64,000 nt of DNA from NCBI GenBank assembly GCA_947846985.1, contig CANTUZ010000001.1, positions 35,922,727-35,986,726 on the forward strand, written 5' to 3'. Numbering within the stretch: position 1 is the first letter of the stretch; each line of letters starts with the position of its first letter. Under the pieces are notes generated by a model. It searched no databases. It saw only the letters and a program-made list of their open reading frames with translations, and had not been told where the DNA came from. The translations under genes and the position numbers were made by a program. This document shows positions 22,170 through 35,385 of the stretch, one piece after another. Source of the DNA: Fratercula arctica. Lineage: Eukaryota > Chordata > Aves > Charadriiformes > Alcidae.

Positions 22170-23150
22170 TACAGAACCAAGATTTGGAGGTAGATTGGAC
22201 AGCTAGAGAGCAGGTAATGTGCCCATTATTTACACATAATTTGTGATATGCGTAATCAGCAGCACAAGACCTAGAAGGTGCTTGTGCCCTTCTTGCATTG
22301 TTTTAAAGTTGTATTATCAGCCCAACTATATTCAACAATTACAGTGTTAATTGAGCTCAAAGTGAGCAAATTCATCTACTGTTTCATTAAAGAATTAACA
22401 TTTCCAATTAAAGTTTAGCTTTCTTTAGTCTATTTACATAGACATCATCCTAAAGCAAATAGAAGCACAATTTATCACCGTTACACCTTTCTGAAACATA
22501 ATCACGATGAGCTTATCCAGTGTCAGAGTTACTGAAATAAAACTGTTATAACAAATTTATTTAGACAGACTTAAGGAAAAAAGAAGTTCAGCATTATTTG
22601 TATAATAAGATACTCAATAGTCAAGTTACAAAACAATTTGTAGTTACTAAAATGTTGATATTTTAATAGTAGTTGTCTAGGAAAGTCAAGTGTATGTATA
22701 TATAAAATGAATTATATTACAGAGCACATCCCTCTGTGTGCCTTTGTAAAATACATTAAGACTTGAGGTCTTCTGTATTTATGCTGCTTATAATTAAGAA
22801 GTAAATATGGGTGAAACATTTTTGACTTATAATTTCCATAAAATACTCACTTTTCCCAATTAAAGAAGAAATGATGGTGATTCTTACTGTAGAGCTCTGA
22901 CTAATAAGCCACAAAATGAAAACTGTAGGACACAATTATTACTTTAGTGGAAAAGTTTTACATGAAAGCTTGCAAGGCTCTAAGCAATACCACATAAAGG
23001 TTTACTCAGTGAGAGGCACTTTATCTTATTTATTCATCTTTGGCACATATGAGAGTATGAGATTTAGTAGACAGTGATGTATTTTGCAGAATCCAGGTGG
23101 GAACGGTGATACTGAGCAGTTACTGTAGAAATGCTCTATTATGCAACCCT

Positions 23151-23166
23151 TATCTATCTATCTATC
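23151..23166 (+). repeat. (TATC)4 short tetranucleotide repeat
   Basis: Four TATC units, the reverse-strand phase of the GATA array about 1 kb upstream. Probably too short to be highly variable. Confidence 0.85.
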
Positions 23167-24642
23167 TTTATATTGCCCTATCACAGTAATATCTGAATGC
23201 CACAGAATACTCACCTGTATAATGTCCTTGTGAAGTGTCAATAGCCTCATTTTAAAGGTGGAAAATAAGAGATAGAAAAATAAATCATATTTTTACCACA
23301 GATTACTTAGGTAAAATATGGCATTTAGATTGAATTTTTATTTCCTAAGACTTCAGATTGTTAGTTAACCAGTAGTCATCCTTCCTTACATAGTTATTTA
23401 TAATTAAATATAGATCAAAGCATAAATGAGATAATTGAAAGTGAGGATGTTGTTTTCCTTTTGTAGAAAGTTTGAATAAAGAATTCTTGCACCAGGTTCA
23501 ACAGCTATAACAGTGGATCTACTCTAGGTCTTGAAAAAGTGGCTTTCAATTTTGTTAATGTGGGTTTCAGTCAACTCCCTTCATTTGTTTCTGAATGTCT
23601 AACTTAGAAATAGAAATCATAACTGAACTAGAAGAGCTAGAGCTTGGAAAAACCTCTCCTGTATTTTTTCCTTCTGGAAAATTTTGAAAATTCTTTCTTA
23701 TTCTGGAAAAGATCTTTATTTTTGCTGACAATTTCATATTTCCTTCAGCTTCCCTCTATGTTACCATTCTTCATCCAGGTGTTCTGCATTTCAATACAAA
23801 TAAATCTTTTTATTGCTCAAAAAAAAAAACCAACCCACAAATATTTCTGCTTTTCTGTCACAATTTTTGAAAGTTTCAATAGAATCTGGGCATTCACAAA
23901 GGTCTAGCAATTACCCAGGGTGGCAATTCTTCCCGTTCCAGATCATGACATTAAAATTCATCTTTTTTTTGACAACCTTATTTCTCTCAACTGAGTGTTT
24001 AAATCTATCATAGTAAGGGATAGATGCACTCAATTATCTTGTCTGACAATTGCATTGGGACCATATAGGAGAAATCAGAAATATGCATGCTTCAGAATAC
24101 ATGGCTTGTTTTACTGGAAGTTTATCAAAACAGCTAGAAAGGGGCATGATAGTGGGAAATCTGTATTAGTTGTGTGTTGATAAGCTTCTGTCCTCACTCT
24201 TTCCTCGCAGAAGTCTGGTGAGACAAATAAGCAGTATTCTTCCCTTTATACAATTACAGAACAAAACACTAAAAGTAAGATTATTTTCATTTTGAACATC
24301 TAAAATTTAGGTGCCTAAGTCTGAACTACTACTGTAGACTTTCTATATCAGTACAAACATTGAGTCAACATTAAGCACATCAGCAGGACTTTTGTCTACC
24401 TACCTCTGATTTCATCACGATGTGAGTTGTACTTTGGGAATACCTGCTTCACTTCATTGAGAACAGGCATTTTTTGGAAAACAAACTCGCTACTAGGAAT
24501 TAGGTGACTAAGACAGACATGAATGCTAGCCTAAATCTGAAGCTCACTCTGAGAATTAGACCAGTGTCCTAGGATGACTGGTTTTGTGTATATTAGTAAT
24601 TGCAGCACTAAACCTCTTTTCTTCTTAATATAGGTTGGGAAA

Positions 24643-24670
24643 AAACAAACAAACAAACAAACAAACAAAA
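24643..24670 (+). repeat. (AAAC)n simple repeat
   Basis: About six AAAC units, ending in an A-run. Confidence 0.88.
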
Positions 24671-25360
24671 AACCTCCACCAAAATTCCAGAGGTCTAATA
24701 GGTAGTAACCATTGAGGAACAAGTTAAAAATATTGTGCGTGCAATTTCACAGAAAGAAAAATCCACCAATGCAGTCAAAGTTCAGTTACTTAGGCCCACA
24801 TTAACTTAACAAACTTTAGAAACTTAGCTGAGAGTCCTTGAAACTTGGTGTTTCTACACCATTTTTCTCTTACAACCTTCTGTATGTCACTGAAGATCCT
24901 CATTTAGAAGGTGTGTTACCATAAGGTCAATAGAGAGAAAAAAACATCTTCAGATGTTAGATCAGCTAAATTCTCAAGTAATTTTCTAGATTAGCCTCTT
25001 TCTGTTTCCACTGACTACAGAAAAAGAATTAAGGAAACTACAGTCTCAGCTTATAGTGAGACACATGTCCTTTATCATAGGTGTCTAGAAGTTAGATGCT
25101 TAGGCCTGAGATAATCAATCCAGAGTACTTCTCTAGCCACTGTAGAGCAGTGTGCACTTCTTTAAGGCAATTAATCTTATACTAAAAAAGGACACCTAAA
25201 ATAGATCTGACAAATCAGCCTCTTAACAGGCCTTTTTCTTATCATTGAATGTGAAAGGACCCTATGGTGACTAGCTCAAAGTTAAACTTATAGATACAGA
25301 AAATTACATGAAATGAATTGCCCTTCTGTTAGGTGGCTGAAACTATGTAAGATAAATTTA

Positions 25361-25850
25361 TGTATTGCACCTGGCTGGAATGGAGTCAGCTTTTCCCCTA
25401 GCAGCCCATATAGTGCTGTGGTTTATATTTGTAGCTTGAACGGTGTTAATAACACCAATGTTATGGCTACTGCCAAGCAGTGCTAAAACAGTATCAAGGC
25501 TGCCTCTCCAACCTAGATCTAGGGCTGGTAGACTAGAGGGAGGCAAGAGGTTGGGCTGATCCAAATTTCCAAAGATATTCCATAGCATATGATGTCATGC
25601 TCAGCAATAAAAACTAAAAGAAGGGGGATGTGTGTGTGTGTGGAGAGAGCATTTGTTACTAAGGCATTTGTCTTCTGAAGCAACTGTTATGTGTACTGAG
25701 GTCCTCCTTCCTGGGAAGTTGCTGGACATCACCTGCTGATTGGAAGTAGACAATAAATCTCCCTTTTTTTTTTTTTTTTCTTCTTTGCTTCCACATGCAG
25801 CCTTTGCTTTTCTTTATTAAACCACATTTATCTCAACCCATGTTTCCCTT
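25361..25850 (+). mobile_element. ERV LTR, forward, 3'-truncated (LTR family B)
   Basis: Starts TGTATTGCACCTGGCTGGAA and continues with CCTAGCAGCCCATATAGTG, GGTGTTAATAACACCAATG, GCCAAGCAGTGCT and GGCAAGAGGTTGGGCTGATC. A U3/TATA region follows (TGATGTCATGCTCAGCAATAA, TATA-like AATAAAA at about 25606-25612), then GGAAGTAGACAATAAAT, ATTAAA at 25816-25821 and TTATCTCAACCCATG. This is the same arrangement as the reversed LTR at 3828-4402, read from the other strand. The last 80-100 bp up to the expected ACCATGACA-type end are missing, so the right edge near 25850 is a truncation and no target duplication is available. A T17-like run (about 25767-25783) sits in R. Confidence 0.88.
25816..25821 (+). 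terminator. ATTAAA polyadenylation signal in LTR
   Basis: ATTAAA in TTTCTTTATTAAACCAC, just before the conserved TTATCTCAACCCATG segment, mirroring the minus-strand signal at 3974-3979. Confidence 0.55.
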
Positions 25851-28009
25851 TAAAATCAATTAAAATCTCTTAACTGTCTTCAGCAATTTTCAAGTCTGAC
25901 CTCAAAATACTTAGAATGTTATTTATTGCAGTGCTTGTTCACTGCTGACTGCAGATATAGTTGCACCTGCATGTAATGTGCAGAGAGTGCTTATGCTTTA
26001 TCTAATAGCCGACATACTTTAAGCAGTTAGGCTGATTCATTTAATTGAAATTGAGAAACAGCATTGTTTGTAATGTTGTACATGTCATTATTTTTTATAG
26101 ACATTGTAAACCAGATAAAAATAAAAGTCACAAATTACATAAACATTTATTGTCAGTATTCCTAGATAAAGGGGAAAAGTTGATGTATTCACTGTTTATG
26201 TATTGAGTGACTGAAAAGATACAGTAAAAGCAGTATTATTAAGGACAAAGACAGCAACAGGTGAAGCATCTTTTTCTTAGAAAGCCAAATTAACACTGAA
26301 GGGAATACAAAATATGGAAATTTATTTTCCAATAACATTTTCAGTTCATCAGTCAGTCTTATTAGATATCTCTGAATCAGAAGGCTGAACTACAGAAATG
26401 TAAACTATTGCATTAAAAGAATGAACTAAAGCGCAGTATGTTTCACCATGAGCTTGAATTAAAATCAGTGAAAATATTGTTTAGATGTGAAAATAATACG
26501 GTTTGTTGTTTCTTTTTTTTTTATCTTTTTTATTATCTCTTAGTTTTGCACTGTTGTGTACTTCATGTTTTAGTTTGGAACATACATGAAATGAAAACAC
26601 TGTCAAGAGATATTGAAAAGTACAAAAGAATATTTCTGGCCTTCTTATACAGACAGAAGCACTTGGATAATTTGAATAAGTTCCAGATAAGCAACCATAT
26701 TTTTGGGTGCTCATTAGAGCTTGGTGAATAATTTATAACAAATAATTTAGTTGATGAATTTTAACTCTCTTCGGCTCACAAATTGTCCATGAACAGATTG
26801 TGATTTTCCTAAATTAGCTCATTATTCACAATCATTCAGTGAATAATTCCTGTGAATAATTCTTTCTCTGTAGCTAGTTTGTGGCCAGTTCTTGTAAACA
26901 GTTAACTTTCAAGCTGTTTTGGTCTAACATATAAATTCTGTAGAATATTTCTGCTTAACTGTAATGTTTGAAGTCAAATTATCAGAAATAATAGTTATAA
27001 CAACAATAATAACAAATCCTATATAACACATACACTTTCCACCCTAAGTTTCAGTTCTGTGTCCATCACTGTAATATTTAAGAGATGTCCTGCAAAATCA
27101 AGTTAATTTTCTCATACACCCAAAGTGACACACCTCATCAAATATTCAAAAGGTCCTGAGAAGTTTCTGAAAATGTTGTTCATTTCTTGGCTTCCTTAGA
27201 TTCAGTGTTCACCCATTCACTGTGAGGGGGCTATATCATCCAGAATCATCATGAAATGGGAAAGATAAGGGAGTATTTGCGCAGTAGCAGTAACATCTTT
27301 CAAATGTTTAAGGATATTGATGGCATAACTTTCCAAGCTAAAGTAATAAATTGTATCAAAGTTTTTGAGTTTGTCTTGTCTTTTGTAAACTTGTGTTGGA
27401 TTTTATTATATAGGGACAATGCTTCATGAATAACCCCTTTTGAATTTTGAAAAAAAAATTAATATTATTTATCTCAGTATATAAATCATATCTTTTGGGA
27501 CTAAAAGAGGAGGGGTAGATATATGTTTCTGAGTAATGTATGACCTTGTATTGTCTATATATCGTCATTTTTTTTAACGTAAAAATGTTTCAATTGTGCC
27601 ATTTATCTTTATGACTATATGACTACATGACTACTGTTATGCTAATATTTAATTAAAAAGGCTGATGGAAAAACATATTTTTTCATTATGTTCTTCTTTC
27701 CATTATACAACTAAATTCCCGCTTAGTTTGTCAAAATGCTGTCACATATCAGTATTTTTTTATGAGGAGAAATGATGAAATATTAAGATATGTTTTTAAG
27801 TGAACGAGCAATTTTATTTATTTACAATGAATGTACAAGGTAAATTCTCTAAACACAGGCATAATCAAGCAAGAGGAAACAGTTCCACAGCAGGAAGTCT
27901 CCTTAAGCAAATAATAAACCAAAAATCCCTCTTTCTTAGCTTCTTTTAGGAGCACTAAGGCTTTTGAAGCTTCCTTCCTGCTTTCTGCTTATCAGCTTTT
28001 GTCTCCTAG

Positions 28010-28036
28010 AAACAAACAAACAAACAAACAAAAAAA
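28010..28036 (+). repeat. (AAAC)n simple repeat
   Basis: Five to six AAAC units followed by A7. Same motif as at 24643-24670. Confidence 0.88.
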
Positions 28037-29201
28037 CCCAAAACCATCTTTCTTCAGATACTAAGAACCTTAATTTGCTATATGTTTGCCCTGGAAAAAT
28101 GGCAGAGGTCAGAAGGCTCAGGTTAAATTCAAGTCTCTATTTGTCCCTGCATTCTGGATCTCAAATTGGTTTAGACATTGCAGTTTAATAAGTGAAATCT
28201 CCTTAAATAAAAGTTATCAGTAAGGAAATAACTACATACTGTAACTACATACTGTTCAGAATTTTCCAAAGTTTGATTGTTGAAATTAATTGGAACTTTG
28301 ATTTGAATAGCAATTGCAAGATCAAGTCTCCAGTTTAAAGTGAAATTTTCGCATACAATAGGCTCTCCATCCATTGGTATATTTAACCAGAAACATATAA
28401 GCATGCCACACTGTCAGTATAAAAGGTAAATTTTAATTTACACACATTTATTTTTCACATCCAAAATGTTCATGTTGCGCATTAGCTCATAATATGTAAC
28501 TATCAGCTACAGAAAACTCAGACAGTGCTGTAACATTCACTGTCACTTCTTATTACCTTCAAGTACTTGCCTTGTTTTCTGTGCAGAATCTCTGCTCTAT
28601 AGCTGTGTAGTTTTCGGTACCTAACGCTACTTCTAGTAGTGGGGATGTTTTAGCATGTGTTATCACTCAGAAACTTTCAACAAGTTATTGCACAAAACTT
28701 TCATGAAGTCCTTTATCCAAAAAAGAGTTTTTTTTCAGAAAAGCATCAGCAATCCCAGAAAACCTGAATCAGAAAAAGAAATCAGTCATTCACAAGGACC
28801 ATAAAAAACTACTAATAAGATGGATTTTTCAGAAGTTACTTTAAACAAACTTTCTTGAAATGAATTATCTGAATTTTATGTTTCATCTTTAATATTTGGT
28901 TTGAGTGGTTATTATCTAGTTTTGTTATCTGTATTTCTATAAGAAATGTCTCCTAGGTTCCTAAGCTCAAAAATAATGTCTAAAACCCTTTTTAGGAGCA
29001 TTCTGCTGTGGGATGCTGTATTGCAATGATATGAACCATGAAGCCCCAGTTTTCTGTATAGATTTTGTCCAAAAACGTGTTCTCCAAAGAACAGAAATTC
29101 CACCTACTCATCAATAAGCATATGATGAGGGTCCTAAACCTTCACTAACACAGCTTGAAAGAAGGGGAGTACAGAAGTGTAATTAGGAAAAAAAAAAAAT
29201 G

Positions 29202-29232
<31 letters not shown>

Positions 29233-30999
29233 GAAAAGAGACAAGCCTATAGGGCTTTGGAGAGAGCAAAACATATATATCCACTCAGAAATATGAGCCT
29301 ATGGAGTCTGCTTACTTTATAGAACTATTTCCTTAGCTTTAGTAAAGGCATATATTTTTAAAACATGCACTGAAGGGATGACAGAAAGTCAACGAGTTTT
29401 TAAGTAGTATGCTTAAATAAGAATCTATACTCCCTGAAGTCAACAAATATTTCAAACAATGAATGAGTGCGTATTCTACTCTTGTCTCATTGTGAAAGGG
29501 GGGGAAAGAGCCAAATAAGAACATGAAGAAAAATTAGTTGTCAGGTTAGTTCTCAGGGCATGGAAATCAATGATTTGTTTTGTGCTTTTGCCTTGAATCT
29601 TTTAGCAGAAGCGCTTGCTTTCTCCCCGTGAACTGGAGTTAGCTGGTATTATTGACATATCTACAGAAAGGCTGCAATTTAAAAAATGTATAGTGCTTGG
29701 CAATGAGTTTATTTAGGGGACCTTTTGAATATCAAGGACATTTGAGACAGTATGCTCATTTTAGGCTGTAGAATTTCAAGACATGAAAAGCTGTGAATAG
29801 ATCTACACTTTTTTTTTTGTGTGTGTCTAGCACAATGCACAAAAGACTTATTTTAATTCCTTTATCTTCTTAAATTTCTATGCCTCATAGTATTCAGTAT
29901 ACCTGTCCCCAGAAAGTTCCACGCTGTAAAGAAGAGCTTCAGTCTGTGACGACGACTGAGTCTTCAACTTCCAGGTCTTCGGCCTAGTATCAGATTCATT
30001 ATTATATAGTAACTTGCTCTAACAGCATCTATCTGAGTGCTATCCTCAATTATGTATATATTCTCTTTTGTTTATAGCAACAGGGCTTTTTTTTTTTTTT
30101 TTCCCCCAAACTTACATTGACCCTTCCTCTGTGCCAGAAGAATGAGTAAGAGGTAAAAATGAACCATGTGTTTAACATGAAATTAAGAAATTACAAGAAT
30201 TACATCCTTCAGTGCATGTAAGACTTAGTGAGATCCAATGAAAAGAAGTCAATGGAAAGAATGAGTGATTTAATTTACTAAAGAATTTAATCTTTGGGTT
30301 TCAAGGCTATAGGAAAAGCTGACACTCTGGACTCCAGAAAAAACAAGAGTTGCCAAGTATAGCTGCTCATGTTCTCTACATAGCTAAGACAAGATATAGT
30401 CTGAAGTCATAGACTAAAGTTAGGTTTTCATACTGTATTTTTTCATGTCACCGAGGAAAGCCAAGAGCACCTCCTATAGTTCTCTGTACAGCCAGCACCT
30501 TTCCTGGGAGCGAGTTTTACGGCTTGGGTTCTTTATTTTACTAGCAACAATGTCCAAACAACTATTAAGCCCTATTAACCTATAATGATTACTGATTCCC
30601 ATTAATAAAAGCTTTTCATTTGTTTAATTGAAAAGGTTTTACTGTATACAATATTTCTTAGAGCTGTTTTAGAAAATTCAATGAAAGAAGTACTTCATTT
30701 CTTCTTCATTATCTGAATATGTTCATTAACATTCCTTTGAAATACTTGCTATTGTTGATAACCCAGTGATCCAAAGAGTCTCACTAGTGTCAGAATCACT
30801 CTATTGACTACAAGAAAGAGCAACCAAATGATATTTCCCTTCTCAAAACTCTCAATCTGTGATTAACCAAAGGGTTTTATTTCTCTCAGGTGAACACCTA
30901 TTCAGTGAGCTAATGTAGCAAAAGATTTTTAGCCAGCTTGTAGCTATTATGGTGATTCAGAAGATACCATACGATGTATATGTCATCGCTCGGCATCTC

Positions 31000-31260
31000 C
31001 CTTACATCTTGTCAAGCGCAAGAAGGAATGCTTGATTACATTCAGACAGGTGAGGGCAGGGACATGTTTGGTTGACATCATTCAGTGCAGGTATCAGCAC
31101 AATTGTTATCTGCCATGAAGTTAGGGGATTTTTAAAATAATGGCGCGCTCCTGATGCAGCTGTAATTTGCGTGCAGCATATTAGATCAAAACAAAAATGA
31201 CTGTATTTGTTGTGAATAGTATCAGTTCTTAATATTCTTCTCATTCACTGTAGCTAGGGC
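31000..31260. other. Candidate conserved non-coding block
   Basis: In a CpG-poor, AT-rich surrounding this stretch keeps a GGCGCGC cluster (31142-31148), GTGCGTGCAG-like CpG contexts and a balanced, non-repetitive composition (TGATGCAGCTGTAATT, CAGCATATTAGATCAAAAC). Retained CpGs in an otherwise decayed region are what one expects of selected sequence. That is the whole basis, and no factor-binding site is claimed. The minus-strand ORF 31002-31244 has no domain signature. Confidence 0.25.
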
Positions 31261-34200
31261 CCAAAGGTCTGCAAAGGAGGTGATACAAATCACTGAAAGA
31301 TTGCTTTACTTGAGACAGCACAGTAGGTGGTCTGAATTCAACCTTTGTTCATGGAAGTAAATTACCTGAATATTGCCTGAATTGCACAAGTCTGAAGTTT
31401 TTAGGGAATTACATGAATGCTGTTGGACTGCTTTGAGTATATATTGTTTGCTGCACTGATGGAACTATCTGTTTTCTGAAGAGCTGAATTTGCCCACAGT
31501 TTGAACACTGATCAGATGAAAGTTGCACAAGAAGTTCTTGATCACGTAACTCCCTTTAATGTCCCTACTCTCTCGAAGTAGCTACAATTGTCATAATCAG
31601 ACTGTTTGCTTTTGTGTCATCAAATTTTGGGCCTACATAATACAGCTACAAATACAGGTGGAAACCAGAAATCCTTCCCATAATATCTATCAGTAAAAAT
31701 GTTTCTGGAAAAATCACTAAAGATACACAAGCAAGCTTTCCTTTAGAGGAACTAAATAAAATTTTGAAAATGTATTATAGGCATGGACATTTTTCTATCT
31801 TCCTCTTGAAAGAATTACATTGTATAAAGTTTTACTCATAGCAGATTTGTTTTATTCAATGTAGTACTTCTCACATTTCTTTGTGTCAAATACACGTACA
31901 GTCTTCAAAATAAATCTTGTATAATATTTGACTATAATATCCAGACATAATATGTTCTATAGGATGACTTCATATAAGCCTTGTAAGAAAGTATAACATA
32001 GTGATAAAGGATTTATTTATAATTTAGGTTCCCATTGGAGTCTGTGTAATCAACAATATTCCCACATATCTATAATAAAGTCTCTTTCTGTATGTAATTG
32101 ATTTTAGGAAGCTAACTCTTCCATGTTGCTTTGAGTCCCTTAGGCATTGAAGAAAGAATGAAAGCAGCAATTCCCTATTAGTTGTGCTCTCTGCTCTTTC
32201 CCAAGAATTAAAGAACAATTCATCCTACTGTTTAGATTTTAACTAATGGTATGGCTATCATTGTTGTTGTTGGTTGTGTTGTTCATTTCTTCTATTTTAC
32301 AGTAATTTCTTCTGTCTTAACTGAGCTCGCATTACTATGTTATTTGAACACTTCAACTTAAATTCTGGGCATAATTAGGGGAAAGTCGCACATCAGATCT
32401 GGAAAGTAAAGAGCTTATATTGCCTTTATCTTTCCTGTGAAGGCTACAGACATTGACCTGTACGTGCAAGGTCAAGAGCTACTTCTGTGAACTACTCCAT
32501 CTATGTATCTTTTTCCAAGTGTGGGTACAATAGGAAAGCACCATGAACACCCCCTATACAGATGGACTACCACAGCAGAGAAAATTTCTATATATGAGTA
32601 AGACAGTTTACATTCCTCTCTCTGTTTTACACCATGTTGGACTCTGGGAGAAAATTTGGTCCTTGGTTTTGGTCTTTTAATGAATTTGAAGGAGCTTGTA
32701 CTGAAATGCTGATAGGCTAAGGAGAAAGCCAAACATGAAGTTATTCAGTAAGGAATAATAAAATGCCCATTTGAGATGGCAGTACATTCCATGATGCACT
32801 AAGTGTATAGATAACCATATGAATCTTAATAACTAATGCCCATTGAGTTAACTTTGTAGAAGTTTCTGCCTTTGTGTTCTTTTTTATTTGGTAAATTGAC
32901 TTTCTCTAGAATAAAGAGACTGCTGAACTGATTTCAGCAAAGCATTCCATAGAGATGGATGGAGATAAAGAAAATCTTCATCAAACAGTGAAATATTTAA
33001 GGTGATTATATTTTTCAATGTTTGAAGTGCAACACCATCTTCCTTTTTTGTGATTCTTTTCCTCTTTCCCAAAGGAATCAACAACTCTGTGATTTATAGA
33101 CATTCTGTCTTTCACATTTCCTCCTTTCTACCACAGACTAAATGATAATAAATCATACATAGATCCTACTATTCACTTATCAGTAGACAGAATTACTACT
33201 CTTAAAATATTTAAAATTTCTATTGTGTTGGAAAATTGCAAAGCTGCAAACAGAAAATAAAAAAAGCCACAAAGAATGTGAAGAAAAAATCCTTCAAACA
33301 TATTTGCAGATAACAATTTTTGTTGCATTGAATGAGTGAAAGAAATAAAGTTAAAATGAAAAAAAAAGAAAGATTTGGTAAGGTGTTATTTTTTCTTTGT
33401 CACCATTCAAATATTCCAGGTTTACAAGTAGCTTTAAACGTTCCAAATGAAGTTAAGTGCTAATTCCATTTTGCTGAACTAATCATTACATGTTTAGGAA
33501 CAACTGGAGGTTTGCTTATTAGTTTGGATTATGGCACTAAAACTAATGAAACCAGACTTTCAGACTGGTTTGTTTTTAACAAGGACAAAAAGACAGAACT
33601 ATTTTTATAATTTGCTTTGCTAAGAAAAAGAAAACAAGAAGAGACACCTTATTGTGCCTCAATAAAATGTTTCAGAAGGAAAGCTTTTGATAGTGGCTGT
33701 ATTAATATTCTGAATATTCTTTAACTGATATACTGCATGTGACCCCTTCTTTTCCTATGATAACGAATCTTACTTTTGTATAACCTCCTTTCCTACCATA
33801 CTTTTACGTATCTATCTTGTTCTTCTCCAGTGGGTAGTAATTTTTTCTAATGACCATCAGTTTCAGAGTAAGAACATCATTCATTTTGCGTAGGGCACTG
33901 AAGAACTATCAAATGGTAATGATTTTCAGTCATTGCGGACCTGGGCCAGATTCAAGCCTAGTGACTCAGTGATGAAAGCCTCTGAATACTATTAGTGATT
34001 CCCTGAACTGCTCAGTTCCCATTAAATAAATGCACAATATATTTGTCATTAGGACTCTTATCTTCTCATTCTAATTCTCCATATTAGAACCTGCTGGTCT
34101 AAAAATAAAAATGTATTTGCATCCATCAGGTAGTTTTTCCTCTAGTTGCAATGTTACATTAATATATCCACAGTTATGGTCAGTTAAGTTTTCCACTGCA

Positions 34201-34805
34201 AATGAGTGCTTGGAGGATTCCTATCTTCATTATTTTGTTCTAAATTCTAAGCAGTTTCTAGGTGTGATATTAATTTTATGAGAAAACATATTACAACAAT
34301 TAAAGAAAAGCTCCAACAAAAGAAGTAGTTTTTACAAGATCCACTAAGAATAGATAACAATAATGGTCCAAACTAATTACAGTCAAGGGTCATCTGACAT
34401 TTCTTTTGTGAGCTCTGTAATTCAAAATGTACCTTAGTTGTTTTAATTAACATTGGCACAGAAGTTGTTAGCTAGATGCATTGTTTTGAAAAAAAAAAAA
34501 AAAAAATCTTATTTATTTAAGCCATTGTTTAATGACCATATAACCACAAAATAATCACCTAGTTATTTTTCCATATAAACTGAAAGCCTTATTAAAGAAT
34601 CTGAGAGCAAGTTATAAGGTAATTGCTTTTGAACTACTTGGTAACTTCAGGTATAATTGCTAAGCAATTTGCAAAATATGCTATTACAGTGGGCCATATG
34701 TTCCTATGTCTTGTGTGTTGCACAATGTGGAAGTGTGTCACAAAAGTGACTCAGAATACCTAAACCAGAGTATAAGTACCTGAGCAGTATTTATGCTAAA
34801 GTACC

Positions 34806-35385
34806 TTGAAGAGAAACCTGAGCACAATCTGTAGTACTTTTACTGATAAGCAACACAAGTCATTGCTGTTGGAAAGGTGGGAGGAGCCAGCTCCCATTTT
34901 GTACCATATGTCTGCTTCACAACCCACTGAAGAAATGTCAGAAGAACATTGCAAGTTAATATTGCCTGAGACAGTGATAACTTACAATGCACTGACAACA
35001 CAGATTGCAGATGGCCAAATTACCACTACAAACACCTTCTGGCACCTGACAGCTCACCAGATGCTGGTGGGTGTCATTTGCTACTTAATCATGTACCTGA
35101 GGAGAGATTATGGAGTTCCTATCCAGGATCCTGTGGTATCCATGTTAGTAAACAATAGATGGTCCTGATGCAGGAATTCAACACAGTGCCAGGGTAAATA
35201 GTGTCATGTATGTGTGTAGATACCTGATGAAGTACCTCTGCTGCCTTACAGAACAACTGCAAGACTGGCTTAACGGATTGCTTTGCATTGGTAACCTTAT
35301 TAACAATAAGGTTAGGGAAAGCTACAAATACCAAATAACACATTTGTAAAGCTGCAGAACAGTGAATCAAAAGCTTGTCCTGCAT
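34806..35385. other. Unexplained interval with overlapping ORFs on both strands
   Basis: A 120-codon plus-strand frame (34806-35168) and an 88-codon minus-strand frame (35119-35385) overlap by about 50 bp. The local GC content is higher than in the flanks, and the predicted peptides are not low complexity. The plus frame has a T-F-W-H-L-T-A-H-Q-M-L segment and a hydrophobic G-V-I-C-Y-L-I-M-Y-L stretch. The minus frame is cysteine-containing and hydrophobic. I recognise neither as a known family, and no start context, splice site or TIR supports either. It could be a relic of an old transposon or processed copy, or chance. Confidence 0.25.

Larger units (their letters stand above)
16643..25360. 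other. Unassigned AT-rich spacer, 8.7 kb
   Basis: No gene recognised. Contents I can name: A22 at 17801-17822; a purine-rich plus strand from about 18190 to 18670; a somewhat more GC-rich block at 19140-19330; a (GATA)n microsatellite at 22105-22167; (TATC)4 at 23151-23166; and (AAAC)n at 24643-24670. Short ORFs (for example 19559-19822 +, 20342-20617 -, 23644-23907 +) lack any domain signature. Confidence 0.55.
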
